Shown piece after piece: positions 7,893 to 14,631 of a stretch of 30,455 nt of DNA (positions are counted from its first letter, which is position 1; each line of letters starts with the position of its first letter). The stretch comes from Chloroflexota bacterium. GTDB taxonomy: Bacteria > Chloroflexota > Limnocylindria > Limnocylindrales > CSP1-4. The notes beneath the pieces are model-generated. The model did not search any database. It was not told the DNA's origin and worked only from the letters and a program-made list of their open reading frames with translations. The stretch spans positions 1-30,455 of the forward strand of contig VBFZ01000003.1 of assembly GCA_005880805.1 (NCBI GenBank), in the 5' to 3' direction. A program made the position numbers and the translations under genes.

Positions 7893-9877
7893 GGCTCGAG
7901 CTTCATCTCCAGGTGGGCGTGCAGCTGTCCGCCGGCCGGCCCCGGCCCGACGACGTCGACGGACACGGGCCCTGCATTGAATGTCGTGTTGGCCACGAAG
8001 TGCCCCGCTTCGAGCTTCCGCGGATTGAGGACGGCCGAGGAGAGGCCCGAGGGTGCGACGGCCATCGTCGCGGACTGTACCGGGAGCTCGGTCCCCGCGG
8101 CGTCGAAGTACGTTGCATGGAGGTCATTCGGGCCGGCTCGACCGGGGTCCAGGTACAGCTGGACCGTCTGACCCGCCGCCAGATGGACGGTGTAGATCGT
8201 CGGGACGCCCGCGGCCTGGCTGATGTCGACCACCTGCGCCGGGATCTGTGTCGCCAGGACGAACGGCACCTCGACCGCCCCGGATGGTCCAGAAATCTGC
8301 GCCACGGCCTGCCAGATCCCGTCGATCGACAGGTTCGTGCTCGTGCCATTGAACGTGCCGGGCCCCGATGGCTGGAGCTGCAGGGTTGACGAGCCAACCC
8401 CCGATTTGGACGCCAGCGAGAATCGGAGGGCCACCCCGGTTGCCTGGGCGGGCGCGCCCGTGTCGTAGTCGGTGACCACGGCGGTGACCTGGTTCGAGCC
8501 GGCCGCTCCGGGCGAGAACGACAGGCGCATCCTGACGCTCGTGCCGAAGTCGCTCGAAGTGACCGTCAGGGGCGGCGGCGGTGCAGGGGTTGCGGGACCT
8601 CCAGCCGACGCCGGAGGCGCGACGTTGACGAGGATTCCGGTGAGGAGAAGGACGATCGTCGCGACGGTCACCTCGGTCGTACCGACCCGGCGCAGACCCG
8701 CCAGAACGCGGTCGGCACGGGGGACGTTGATGAACCGGTTCACAGCCCCGAGAAGCGCGAGAACGAGCAGAAGGCCGCTCTTCGCGATCAGCAGCCGTCC
8801 GAAATCCGTGCTGAACAGCGCGTCGATGCTGCCCAGCTCGTCGACGGCCCGGATGACGCCCGTGACGACGACCACGCCGAGCGAGATCCCGGCCCAGGTC
8901 GAGAACCTGCGCACCCAGCGGGCCTTGAGCTCGTCGGGCTGGCCACGAACCGCCAGCAACAGGCCGAGCAGGCCGCCGATCCACACCCCGACTGCCATTA
9001 CGTGCAGCCACTGGGCGACCACCTGCAGTGGAATCAGCGTTCCCGCCGCGGCGTGGCCGGTAAGGACGTCGGCCAGCATTCCAATGGCGGCACCGGCCGC
9101 GGCGAGAGCGAGGAGGCGCCTGCCCACCGGGGCGCCTCTCGCAACCACGCCGATGACGGCAGCGGTGACGAGACCGGTCAGGACCAGCGAGCCGAGCCGC
9201 TCGGCCGTGGCAAGACCGAGCGAGCTTCCGAGGACCGAACGAACATCCGCGCCCGTGTCCGACCACTGGATGCCGAGAACCCCCGCGGTGCCAATCGCCG
9301 ACAGGAGCCAGCCAAATACCACCATGCCGAGCAGCCGGCGCGGGACACCCGCATCGGTGATCCGGCCGACGAATCCGAACCCGAACATCAGCACCAGGCC
9401 GACGTACAGGAGCCAGCGCGCAAGGGCCGCCCCTGGTGACGCCGATGGACTCTGCTGGGTAGCCGCCGGCGAGGATTCTCCCGGTGACGGCGGTGCGACG
9501 CCCACTCCGAACGCGAACGAGCCGGCCGCGACGTGACCGTCGACCGTCGACAGCGTCCGCCAGGACACCGTGTAGACGCCATCGGGAAGTGATGGCAGCG
9601 CCACACGGAGACTATTCGGGTGTCCGGCGACCGCCTGAAGCCCGCCCCCCGCTGTCTCGTCCTTGCCGTCAGACGCGAGCACATTCACGGACGACAGCCG
9701 GGGATCCGGCTGCTCTCCGAACGTGAGGGTGATCGAGCTCGGCGACGAAGCCAGGCTGGAACCCGCGGCAGGGTCCGACGACTGGAGCAGCGCATGTGCG
9801 CAGACACTCGCCGGCAGCGCGAGGGCTCCGGCGAGGGCCGCCGCCGCGAGGAGGATTCGGGCGCCGGGACGGGACAC
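7889..9877 (-). CDS. CopC-CopD fusion, copper resistance/uptake membrane protein with extra C-terminal domain
   Basis: The protein has 662 residues. A signal peptide ends at about residue 27, so the mature chain starts near His28 (AHALLQSSDPA). The CopC beta-barrel follows to about residue 125. In CopC the amino-terminal His and a later Asp-x-His form the Cu(II) site, matched here by His28 and STVDGHVAAGSFAF (Asp113, His115). A CopD-type multi-helix region runs from about 155 to 420 and includes VAQWLHVMAVGVWIGGL with its characteristic His. A beta-rich outside domain of about 220 residues ends the protein and contains many HLAAGQ/HATYFD/HFVA-type histidines. CopC-CopD fusions move copper across the cytoplasmic membrane. 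GTG 9877 lies two bases after the upstream stop. Confidence 0.87.
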   Translation of the reverse strand: MSRPGARILLAAAALAGALALPASVCAHALLQSSDPAAGSSLASSPSSITLTFGEQPDPRLSSVNVLASDGKDETAGGGLQAVAGHPNSLRVALPSLPDGVYTVSWRTLSTVDGHVAAGSFAFGVGVAPPSPGESSPAATQQSPSASPGAALARWLLYVGLVLMFGFGFVGRITDAGVPRRLLGMVVFGWLLSAIGTAGVLGIQWSDTGADVRSVLGSSLGLATAERLGSLVLTGLVTAAVIGVVARGAPVGRRLLALAAAGAAIGMLADVLTGHAAAGTLIPLQVVAQWLHVMAVGVWIGGLLGLLLAVRGQPDELKARWVRRFSTWAGISLGVVVVTGVIRAVDELGSIDALFSTDFGRLLIAKSGLLLVLALLGAVNRFINVPRADRVLAGLRRVGTTEVTVATIVLLLTGILVNVAPPASAGGPATPAPPPPLTVTSSDFGTSVRMRLSFSPGAAGSNQVTAVVTDYDTGAPAQATGVALRFSLASKSGVGSSTLQLQPSGPGTFNGTSTNLSIDGIWQAVAQISGPSGAVEVPFVLATQIPAQVVDISQAAGVPTIYTVHLAAGQTVQLYLDPGRAGPNDLHATYFDAAGTELPVQSATMAVAPSGLSSAVLNPRKLEAGHFVANTTFNAGPVSVDVVGPGPAGGQLHAHLEMKLEP

Positions 9878-9879
9878 GG

Positions 9880-10590
9880 TCAGGCCGGCGACCTCCGGGT
9901 GCCGCGGATGGCCACGAACAGCGCCGCTGCGCCGAGAACCACACCGATCCCGCCGAGCACGACGCCGACTGCAAGCGCGCGATCGGCCGCCGCGCGGGCA
10001 TCTGCCGCGTGTGCGTCGGCGGCGTCGACCGCGGCCTGGGTCGGCGCCCCGCTCGGTGTCGCGATCCGCGCGTCGATCCGGTCGAGGCGGGTCACGATCT
10101 CCGGCAGCGTTGGCAGCTTCGTCGGAAATTCGATATCCGAGGTGCCCTTCACCGTGTCGAAGGTCTCCTCCGAGGACGTCACGCTGATGTCGACCTTCGT
10201 CGACTTGATCGTTCCGGTGACGTGGAACGTGTAGTCGCCGGGAGCGGTCGGAACGATGGCCGCGTTGTATTCCCCGGGCGTCCCAAAGCCCTCCTCGAGG
10301 TCGAAGGCCGGGTCGAAGGTGAGCTCGTCACTCTGCTTGCCGCCCGTCGACACGACGACCTTGAGGTCGTCGGTCTTCAGGTCGTTGACGGGCTTGTCGC
10401 TGGCGTCATGCACGATCACCTGGACGCCATTCGGGGCGCCCACGTAGGTCGGCTCGTTCTGCCAGCCGATCTCGAGCGTGTACGGGCCTGCGTGCTCGAC
10501 CACGTGCGCGGCAACAGGTGCCGTAGCAAGGAGTCCGACTGCGACGGCCACGGCGATCGCCGCACCGAGGCGCGCGGTATGGGATTTCAA
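9880..10590 (-). CDS. Secreted beta-domain protein with C-terminal membrane anchor, copper-cluster associated
   Basis: The protein has 236 residues. TTG 10590 is the chosen start because AGGAGG lies nine bases upstream and a clean signal peptide follows (AAIAVAVAVGLLATAPVAAH). The mature part begins with HVVEHAGPYTLEIGWQNEPT, an immunoglobulin-like or YtkA/FixH-like beta domain with IVPTAPGDYTFHVTGTI. Near the end come a heptad-like Ala/Asp stretch (about residues 165-205) and one membrane helix with a short basic tail. The histidine-rich mature N-terminus resembles copper proteins such as CopC, and the CopC-CopD gene follows after two bases. A role in copper delivery or sensing outside the cell is inference. 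An earlier ATG at 10659 would add a basic stretch without signal character. Confidence 0.75.
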   Translation of the reverse strand: MKSHTARLGAAIAVAVAVGLLATAPVAAHVVEHAGPYTLEIGWQNEPTYVGAPNGVQVIVHDASDKPVNDLKTDDLKVVVSTGGKQSDELTFDPAFDLEEGFGTPGEYNAAIVPTAPGDYTFHVTGTIKSTKVDISVTSSEETFDTVKGTSDIEFPTKLPTLPEIVTRLDRIDARIATPSGAPTQAAVDAADAHAADARAAADRALAVGVVLGGIGVVLGAAALFVAIRGTRRSPA

Positions 10591-10711
10591 GAAGTGGGCC
10601 CTCCTGGGACACAGCGCCGGTCTCCACCGGCAACACTGGCCGGGGCGCGCAAAACGCACGCGCCACAGGCTCGAGGCCGTCAGCCTCCCTGGAAGCGAGG
10701 CCGTCGGCCCG

Positions 10712-11317
10712 TCAGACGGTCAGGAGGGCAGGAGGGGCGCGAAGAGCCCGGCGGCGGCCGAGGATCGAGGCAGGGCGACGGAAATGCGCAGGCTCACGTG
10801 GGGGCGCGGCGTCGTTCCGGCGTGGCCAGCGCGACCGGGCGGCGGCGATCCGTGCGACGAGCGCGTCCCGATGCCATCGATAGAGGCCCGCGATGACCGC
10901 GACGACCAGCGTCACGACCAGGATGACGAGCAGGCTGTTGGGGTACTCGGGCGAGCCCAGGACACCGAGTCCAGGGGGCGCCTGGCCGACGACGAGTCGC
11001 TCCCAGTTCTCCTGGATGACGAAGAGCACGGTCGTCGACACGAGCAGCGTGGCCCATCGCCTGAGCACAAGGCGCCGCAGCGCCGGCATCGTGAGCGCGC
11101 CGGTGACTAACGGTTTTCCGGGACGCCCTTCCGAGAGCGTTCGTGCCAGCGTGCGAAGCTGGTAGAGGCGCCATCCCGCTGCGACCGCAAGAACCGCGCC
11201 GAGGGTCAGGACGGCAACGACCGCTCTCGCCCATCGCGCGTCGTGTCCACTGTCCGCCAGGGCGATACCGAACCGGGTGCCATAACCGGCCAGGAAGACG
11301 ACCTCGTGGGCCAGCAC
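10712..11317 (-). CDS. Multi-spanning membrane protein of unknown function, start interrupted by TAG
   Basis: From GTG 11317 the product is 201 residues with about three membrane helices (around residues 30-48, 85-103 and 128-146) and an Arg/Pro-rich tail. The GTG has no ribosome site and falls inside a hydrophobic stretch. Upstream in the same frame, ATG 11371 gives MLRSRAVLA, then TAG at 11344-11342, then LALATVTLVLAHEVVFLAGY. That would be a normal N-terminal signal/anchor if the TAG were a sense codon. The gene is therefore either recently inactivated, read through, or started internally. It lies 121 bases upstream of the secreted beta protein and may head the envelope operon. I do not recognise the family. 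Confidence 0.55.
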   Translation of the reverse strand: MLAHEVVFLAGYGTRFGIALADSGHDARWARAVVAVLTLGAVLAVAAGWRLYQLRTLARTLSEGRPGKPLVTGALTMPALRRLVLRRWATLLVSTTVLFVIQENWERLVVGQAPPGLGVLGSPEYPNSLLVILVVTLVVAVIAGLYRWHRDALVARIAAARSRWPRRNDAAPPREPAHFRRPASILGRRRALRAPPALLTV

Positions 11318-11447
11318 CAGCGTGACGGTGGCAAGTGCGAGCTAGGCAAGCACGGCTCGCGAGCGGAGCATGGGTGAACTCTACCGGCAGTTCGCCCGGA
11401 GGGCACCCGTACGATCGCCTCGCGTACGCGATCCTCCACCAACAGCG

Positions 11448-11471
11448 AGAGCCGCGGGACCCGGCGGCTCT
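11448..11471 (-). terminator. Hairpin after the ATPase gene, possible terminator
   Basis: agagccgc at 11448-11455 pairs perfectly with gcggctct at 11464-11471 across an 8-base loop. It starts about 12 bases past the stop of the minus-strand ATPase gene. There is no clear T-run after it on the minus strand, so termination is uncertain. Confidence 0.35.
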
Positions 11472-11482
11472 TGACATTCGCG

Positions 11483-12364
11483 TCAGTTGCCCGGCTGGAC
11501 CGATCCCTCCAGCGAGTAGCCTCGCAGCGCGGCCTGCACCTCGGCCACGCCCGTCACGCCGCCATCGGCGAGCCCGCCCAAGTACTCCGCACGGCGTCGT
11601 TGCTCCAACTCGAAGTCGCCCGCCTTCCGCTCGACGCGTTCCGCCAGCTCCGTGATCACCCCCCAGCCGAAATGCTCGAAGGCGTCGCGCGCCGGATCCC
11701 ACGTCGCCAGGACGGCCGGCCCGAGTCGCTGGAGATGTCCGTGAACGTCCCGCGCGACTGGCCGGACGTAATGCACCGCGGTCATCCGCCGTTCGCCTGT
11801 GGGCGACAGCCCGAGGATCAGGACCACGCCAAGCCATGACAGCTCGTCCGCGGACAGCCTCAGGGGCGGGGCGCCCAGGACCCCGAACACCTCTTCGAGC
11901 GACCCCGCGTGGATCGTCGCGCCCATGCCGTAGCCGAGGCTGAGCGCCCGGATCGCGATCCGTGCCTGATCGCCCCAGGTGTACACGGGCAGGTGATTGG
12001 ACAGCTCGGCAGCGATCAGGTACGTCGAGTCCGGCCTCGGCGGGACCCGCGAGACAACCGCTCTCTCCGATCGCCAGCCCAGAGAGGCCGCCTCGGGCAG
12101 CCATTGGAAGTCCTCGGCTGCGCCGGCCAGCTCGACCCGACTGACGCTCGGTGGGAGGAAATCCAGGAGCGCATTGAGGGTGGTCGATTTCCCGACCCGC
12201 GGTGCACGCGCTGCCACGATGAGCGGCAACCGCGCCTCGACCAACAGCCAGACGAGCGCGGCGAGCTCCGCATCGAGCGTCCCCATCCGGATCAGCTCCA
12301 CGGCCGAACGCGCGCGCGTCTGGTGGAACCCCCAGAAGCCGGGCCGGAAGCGCCCCTCAGCCAC
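11483..12364 (-). CDS. GspE/VirB11-like ATPase domain protein with altered Walker A
   Basis: About 293 residues from GTG 12364. The start is uncertain because no good ribosome site is visible. The N-terminal part (FRPGFWGFHQTRARSAVELI) precedes a P-loop region LIVAARAPRVGKSTTLNALL. Later blocks, STYLIAAELSNHLPVYTWGDQ and GYGMGATIHAGSLEEVF, look like the Walker B, Asp-box and His-box region of secretion or pilus ATPases; these ATPases hydrolyse ATP in oligomeric rings. The first Gly of the GxxxxGKS motif is replaced by Arg (RAPRVGKS). There are no other secretion or pilus genes nearby, so it is a stand-alone ATPase. The open frame extends much further upstream to 12787, but that part is a shadow of the divergent acetyltransferase gene. 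Confidence 0.7.
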   Translation of the reverse strand: MAEGRFRPGFWGFHQTRARSAVELIRMGTLDAELAALVWLLVEARLPLIVAARAPRVGKSTTLNALLDFLPPSVSRVELAGAAEDFQWLPEAASLGWRSERAVVSRVPPRPDSTYLIAAELSNHLPVYTWGDQARIAIRALSLGYGMGATIHAGSLEEVFGVLGAPPLRLSADELSWLGVVLILGLSPTGERRMTAVHYVRPVARDVHGHLQRLGPAVLATWDPARDAFEHFGWGVITELAERVERKAGDFELEQRRRAEYLGGLADGGVTGVAEVQAALRGYSLEGSVQPGN

Positions 12365-12398
12365 GTCCCGCGTCAGCCATGCCGCGAGTCTACGAAAC

Positions 12399-13034
12399 CT
12401 GACAGGGTCGATCCAGATCGAGCCACTTGGCCCCGGGAACTTCCCGGCCCTTGAGAAGCTCTTCGACGAGGGCGGCGATCCTCGCTGGTGCTGGTGCACG
12501 TTCTGGCGACTCCGGTCGAAGGAGTGGTCGGCATCATCCCCGACGCGGAACCGCTCGATGCTGCGCGATCTGGCGGGTCGCGAGGTCGCGCCCGGCCTGG
12601 TGGCGCTGCGCGACCGCCGGGCGATCGGTTGGGTCGGCCTTGGTCCGCGAGAGGATTTCGACCGGCTCGAGCACTCTCGTGTTCGGCCGAGACTCGACGA
12701 CCTGCCAGTCTGGTCCGTCCTCTGCTTCGTCGTTTCCAAATCCGCGCGGGGAGAGGGCATCGCACGCCGGCTCCTGGATGCCGCCATCGACTACGCGAGG
12801 GACCGCGGAGCGCCGGCCGTCGAGGCCTACCCTGTGGTGCCGGCCGACGAGCGGATCGACGCGGCCAAGGCCTACACCGGCGTCCTGTCGATGTTCGAGG
12901 ACGTCGGCTTCCGCGAAGTCCGCGAGGTCGAATCACCAACCGCGACCGTTCGCCGGACCATCGTCCGTCTCGATCTTGGCGGCATCCGCGCAGGGGTGAC
13001 GACCGCTACGGTGGTGTCGGGTGGACGTCATTGA
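12399..13034 (+). CDS. GNAT-family N-acetyltransferase
   Basis: About 211 residues. The protein begins near IQIEPLGPGNFPALEKLF. It continues through DPRWCWCTFWRLRSKEW and the acetyl-CoA-binding loop VVSKSARGEGIARRLLDAAI (the R/Q-x-x-G-x-G/A pattern), and ends with AKAYTGVLSMFEDVGFREV, the typical C-terminal beta-bulge of GNAT enzymes. The substrate is unknown. The start is unclear: no ATG, GTG or TTG occurs in frame near the expected N-terminus. I give CTG 12399 as the 5' limit; ATC 12411, or ATC 12417 in IEPL, are other possibilities. It is divergent from the ATPase gene with almost no space between, so both could be leaderless. The -35 box of the next promoter overlaps its stop codon. Confidence 0.75.
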   Translation: MTGSIQIEPLGPGNFPALEKLFDEGGDPRWCWCTFWRLRSKEWSASSPTRNRSMLRDLAGREVAPGLVALRDRRAIGWVGLGPREDFDRLEHSRVRPRLDDLPVWSVLCFVVSKSARGEGIARRLLDAAIDYARDRGAPAVEAYPVVPADERIDAAKAYTGVLSMFEDVGFREVREVESPTATVRRTIVRLDLGGIRAGVTTATVVSGGRH

Positions 13035-13060
13035 CACGGCCCGTCCGGCTCGCGTAGAGT
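13031..13060 (+). promoter_or_regulatory. Promoter of the ABC exporter leader
   Basis: A perfect TTGACA at 13031-13036 is followed after 18 bases by TAGAGT at 13055-13060 (four of six consensus bases). Transcription would start near 13067, giving a leader of about 315 bases before the exporter ATPase gene. The -35 box overlaps the last codon and TGA stop of the acetyltransferase gene. Confidence 0.65.
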
Positions 13061-13116
13061 TCGCGGCCGGCATGCAAGCGCACGCCCTGTCCAGCTCAGA
13101 TGGAGGTCGGCTCCGA

Positions 13117-13200
13117 ATGAGATTCCTCTCTATCGCTCGCCGCACTTCGGCGCCCGTTTGGGGCGACGACGGCGGGAGATTTGCGCCCATCTCGAGCTAG
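13117..13200 (+). CDS. 27-residue leader peptide ORF (putative attenuator sensor)
   Basis: ATG 13117 is preceded by GGAGG at 13102-13106, ten bases upstream. The frame runs 27 codons to TAG at 13198-13200. The peptide starts MRFLSIARRTSAPVW and contains a Trp, two adjacent Asp and several Arg. An alternative in-frame ATG at 13072 would add 15 residues but has no good ribosome site. The ORF lies between a consensus promoter and an intrinsic terminator, upstream of an exporter operon. That is the layout of leader peptides whose translation or ribosome stalling controls attenuation, for example ahead of antibiotic-induced ABC transporter genes. No run of one amino-acid codon points to amino-acid attenuation. 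Expression is inferred, not shown. Confidence 0.5.
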   Translation: MRFLSIARRTSAPVWGDDGGRFAPISS

Positions 13201-13206
13201 CAGGAA

Positions 13207-13221
13207 GGCGGCAGCGCCGCC
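13207..13221 (+). promoter_or_regulatory. Small leader hairpin between the leader ORF and the terminator
   Basis: ggcggc at 13207-13212 pairs with gccgcc at 13216-13221 across a three-base loop. It begins six bases after the leader ORF stop, where a ribosome paused at the end of the ORF would cover it. It could take part in a switch with the terminator stem. Confidence 0.45.
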
Positions 13222-13236
13222 AGGCAGCGAACCACG

Positions 13237-13270
13237 AGCCGTGGGCCAGATCGGGCCCCACGGCTTTTTT
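13237..13270 (+). terminator. Strong rho-independent terminator in the exporter leader
   Basis: agccgtggg at 13237-13245 pairs perfectly with cccacggct at 13257-13265. The stem is followed directly by more T residues, making a T-run to 13270. It sits downstream of the leader ORF and 113 bases before the ABC ATPase start. It therefore either ends upstream transcription or acts as an attenuator for the exporter operon. Confidence 0.82.
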
Positions 13271-13298
13271 CATGCTTCGACGTGGCGGAGCACAGGAA

Positions 13299-13334
13299 GC
13301 CGCGAGGCCACCCGTATGGCCCGCGGCTCTCTTT
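13299..13334 (+). terminator. Second GC-rich hairpin with U-rich tail in the exporter leader
   Basis: gccgcgaggcc at 13299-13309 pairs with ggcccgcggc at 13318-13327 with one bulged A and an 8-base loop. tctcttt follows. It could be a weaker second terminator or part of a leader switch ahead of the exporter genes. Confidence 0.4.
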
Positions 13335-13383
13335 GTGCCCGGACCTGGATCACCAGCAAGCGCCACGACCAGGAGCAACCACC

Positions 13384-14313
13384 GTGACCGCGACCTTGAC
13401 TCCTCAATCGAATAGGACCGCGACGGACCGGCGCTCGCCCGTGGACAGCCCGTCGCCAGCGACGACGCCTCTCCTTCCGGTTGCGCAGCCCGCGAAGGAG
13501 CGGGAGCTTGCTCTCCTTGTCGATCGCGTCACGAAGCGGTTCGTGGTCGGCAAGAAGCGCAAGCTCGTCGTGGCGATCTCGAACGTCTCGCTCACGATCG
13601 AGCGCGGCGCGATCCACGGGATCCTCGGCGCGAACGGCTCCGGGAAGTCGACTCTCATCCGGCTCATCAGCGGCCTGCTGACGCTGGACGAAGGTCGGAT
13701 CGAGGTCTTCGGCCACGACATCACCCGCGACGAGATGGCCGTCAAGCGGCTGATCAACCGGGTGAGCGTGGATGCAGCCTTCTTCAAGAAGCTGAGCCCG
13801 TCGGAGAACCTGTCCTTCGCGGCCCGCCTGTACGGCATGGATGCGAAGGTCGCGGCCCGCCGTTCGGTCGAGATCCTGGCTCGCCTGGGGATCGGCCAGA
13901 AGCGGATGGGCCGGCCGATTGAGCAGATGAGCCGGGGGATGCAGCAGAAGGTCGCCATCGCGCGAGCCCTGCTGACGAGCCCGATCCTGCTCCTGCTCGA
14001 CGAGCCGACGACGGGTCTCGACCCCCGCTCGAAGCTCGATGTCCAGACGTTCATCGAAGAGCTCCGGACCAAACACGACGCGACGATCGTGCTGACCACT
14101 CACGACCTGGCAGAAGCCGAGCGCCTGTGCGATCGGATTTCGATCCTAAACGACGGCCGGATGGTGGTCGACGCCACCGCCGACGAGCTCAAGGCAATGG
14201 TCGCCCGCGACCACGGCCAGCCGCCAACGCTCGAGTCCGTCTTCATGACCTACACCGGTCGTTCGCTCGACGACGACCTCGAAGAAGAGGAGGTGTCGGA
14301 TGACGACGACTGA
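13384..14313 (+). CDS. ABC-2 type exporter, ATP-binding subunit
   Basis: The protein has 309 residues. GTG 13384 has AGGAG nine bases upstream; the longer frame from 13282 has no ribosome site. A Pro/Thr-rich N-terminal stretch of about 40 residues precedes the ABC domain. The domain has Walker A GANGSGKST (82-90), a Q-loop region, the degenerate signature MSRGMQQK (182-189), Walker B LLLLDEPTTGLD (202-212) and the switch His in TTHD (240). The degenerate signature, and an acidic tail of Asp and Glu at the C-terminus, are common in DrrA/NodI-like ATPases that drive export of drugs, lipids or polysaccharides. It pairs with the permease at 14632-15432. The leader upstream has a leader ORF and terminator, suggesting induced expression. 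Confidence 0.92.
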   Translation: MTATLTPQSNRTATDRRSPVDSPSPATTPLLPVAQPAKERELALLVDRVTKRFVVGKKRKLVVAISNVSLTIERGAIHGILGANGSGKSTLIRLISGLLTLDEGRIEVFGHDITRDEMAVKRLINRVSVDAAFFKKLSPSENLSFAARLYGMDAKVAARRSVEILARLGIGQKRMGRPIEQMSRGMQQKVAIARALLTSPILLLLDEPTTGLDPRSKLDVQTFIEELRTKHDATIVLTTHDLAEAERLCDRISILNDGRMVVDATADELKAMVARDHGQPPTLESVFMTYTGRSLDDDLEEEEVSDDDD

Positions 14314-14401
14314 CGAACAGGACAACCGACGACCTACGACGACTACCCGACCGCGGCGCTCCATGAGCGACCGAACCTTGACCAGAAGGGAGGTGAGAAC
14401 G

Positions 14402-14596
14402 ATGCAGTCCCGTGCGGACCTGAGCCTGTGGCTCATTCAGGCCCGGCACGACGAAGAGATCCGGTCAGCGGCGCAGGCGCGCCTGCTGCCTCCTCGTCGC
14501 CGCCAGCCGATCCGCCGCGCGCTGGGCCACTCGATCATTCGGATCGGTGAGCGCCTGGCGGCGGAGAACTCCCTCTCGGCGGCTCGGGCTCGGTGA
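14402..14596 (+). CDS. Small 64-residue protein between exporter genes, unknown
   Basis: ATG 14402 has an excellent ribosome site (AAGGGAGGTGAGAACG just before it), stronger than those of its neighbours. The protein begins MQSRADLSLWLIQARHDEEI, has a basic middle (RLLPPRRRQPIRRALGHSI) and ends in an amphipathic helix. No membrane segment or known domain is visible. A longer frame from ATG 14300 overlaps the ATPase gene but is Thr/Arg/Asp-rich without a good ribosome site. Its stop overlaps a possible GTG of the permease as GTGA. The position between ATPase and permease suggests a small regulatory or accessory subunit of the exporter (inference). Confidence 0.65.
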   Translation: MQSRADLSLWLIQARHDEEIRSAAQARLLPPRRRQPIRRALGHSIIRIGERLAAENSLSAARAR

Positions 14597-14631
14597 CGGG
14601 CCTGAGCCGGCCTCTCCACGGAGGCACACCG

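Noticed and set aside
13201..13270. T-box or metabolite riboswitch ahead of the exporter
   Set aside because: No T-box AGGGTGG motif or known aptamer core is visible. The leader ORF with a terminator explains the layout better.
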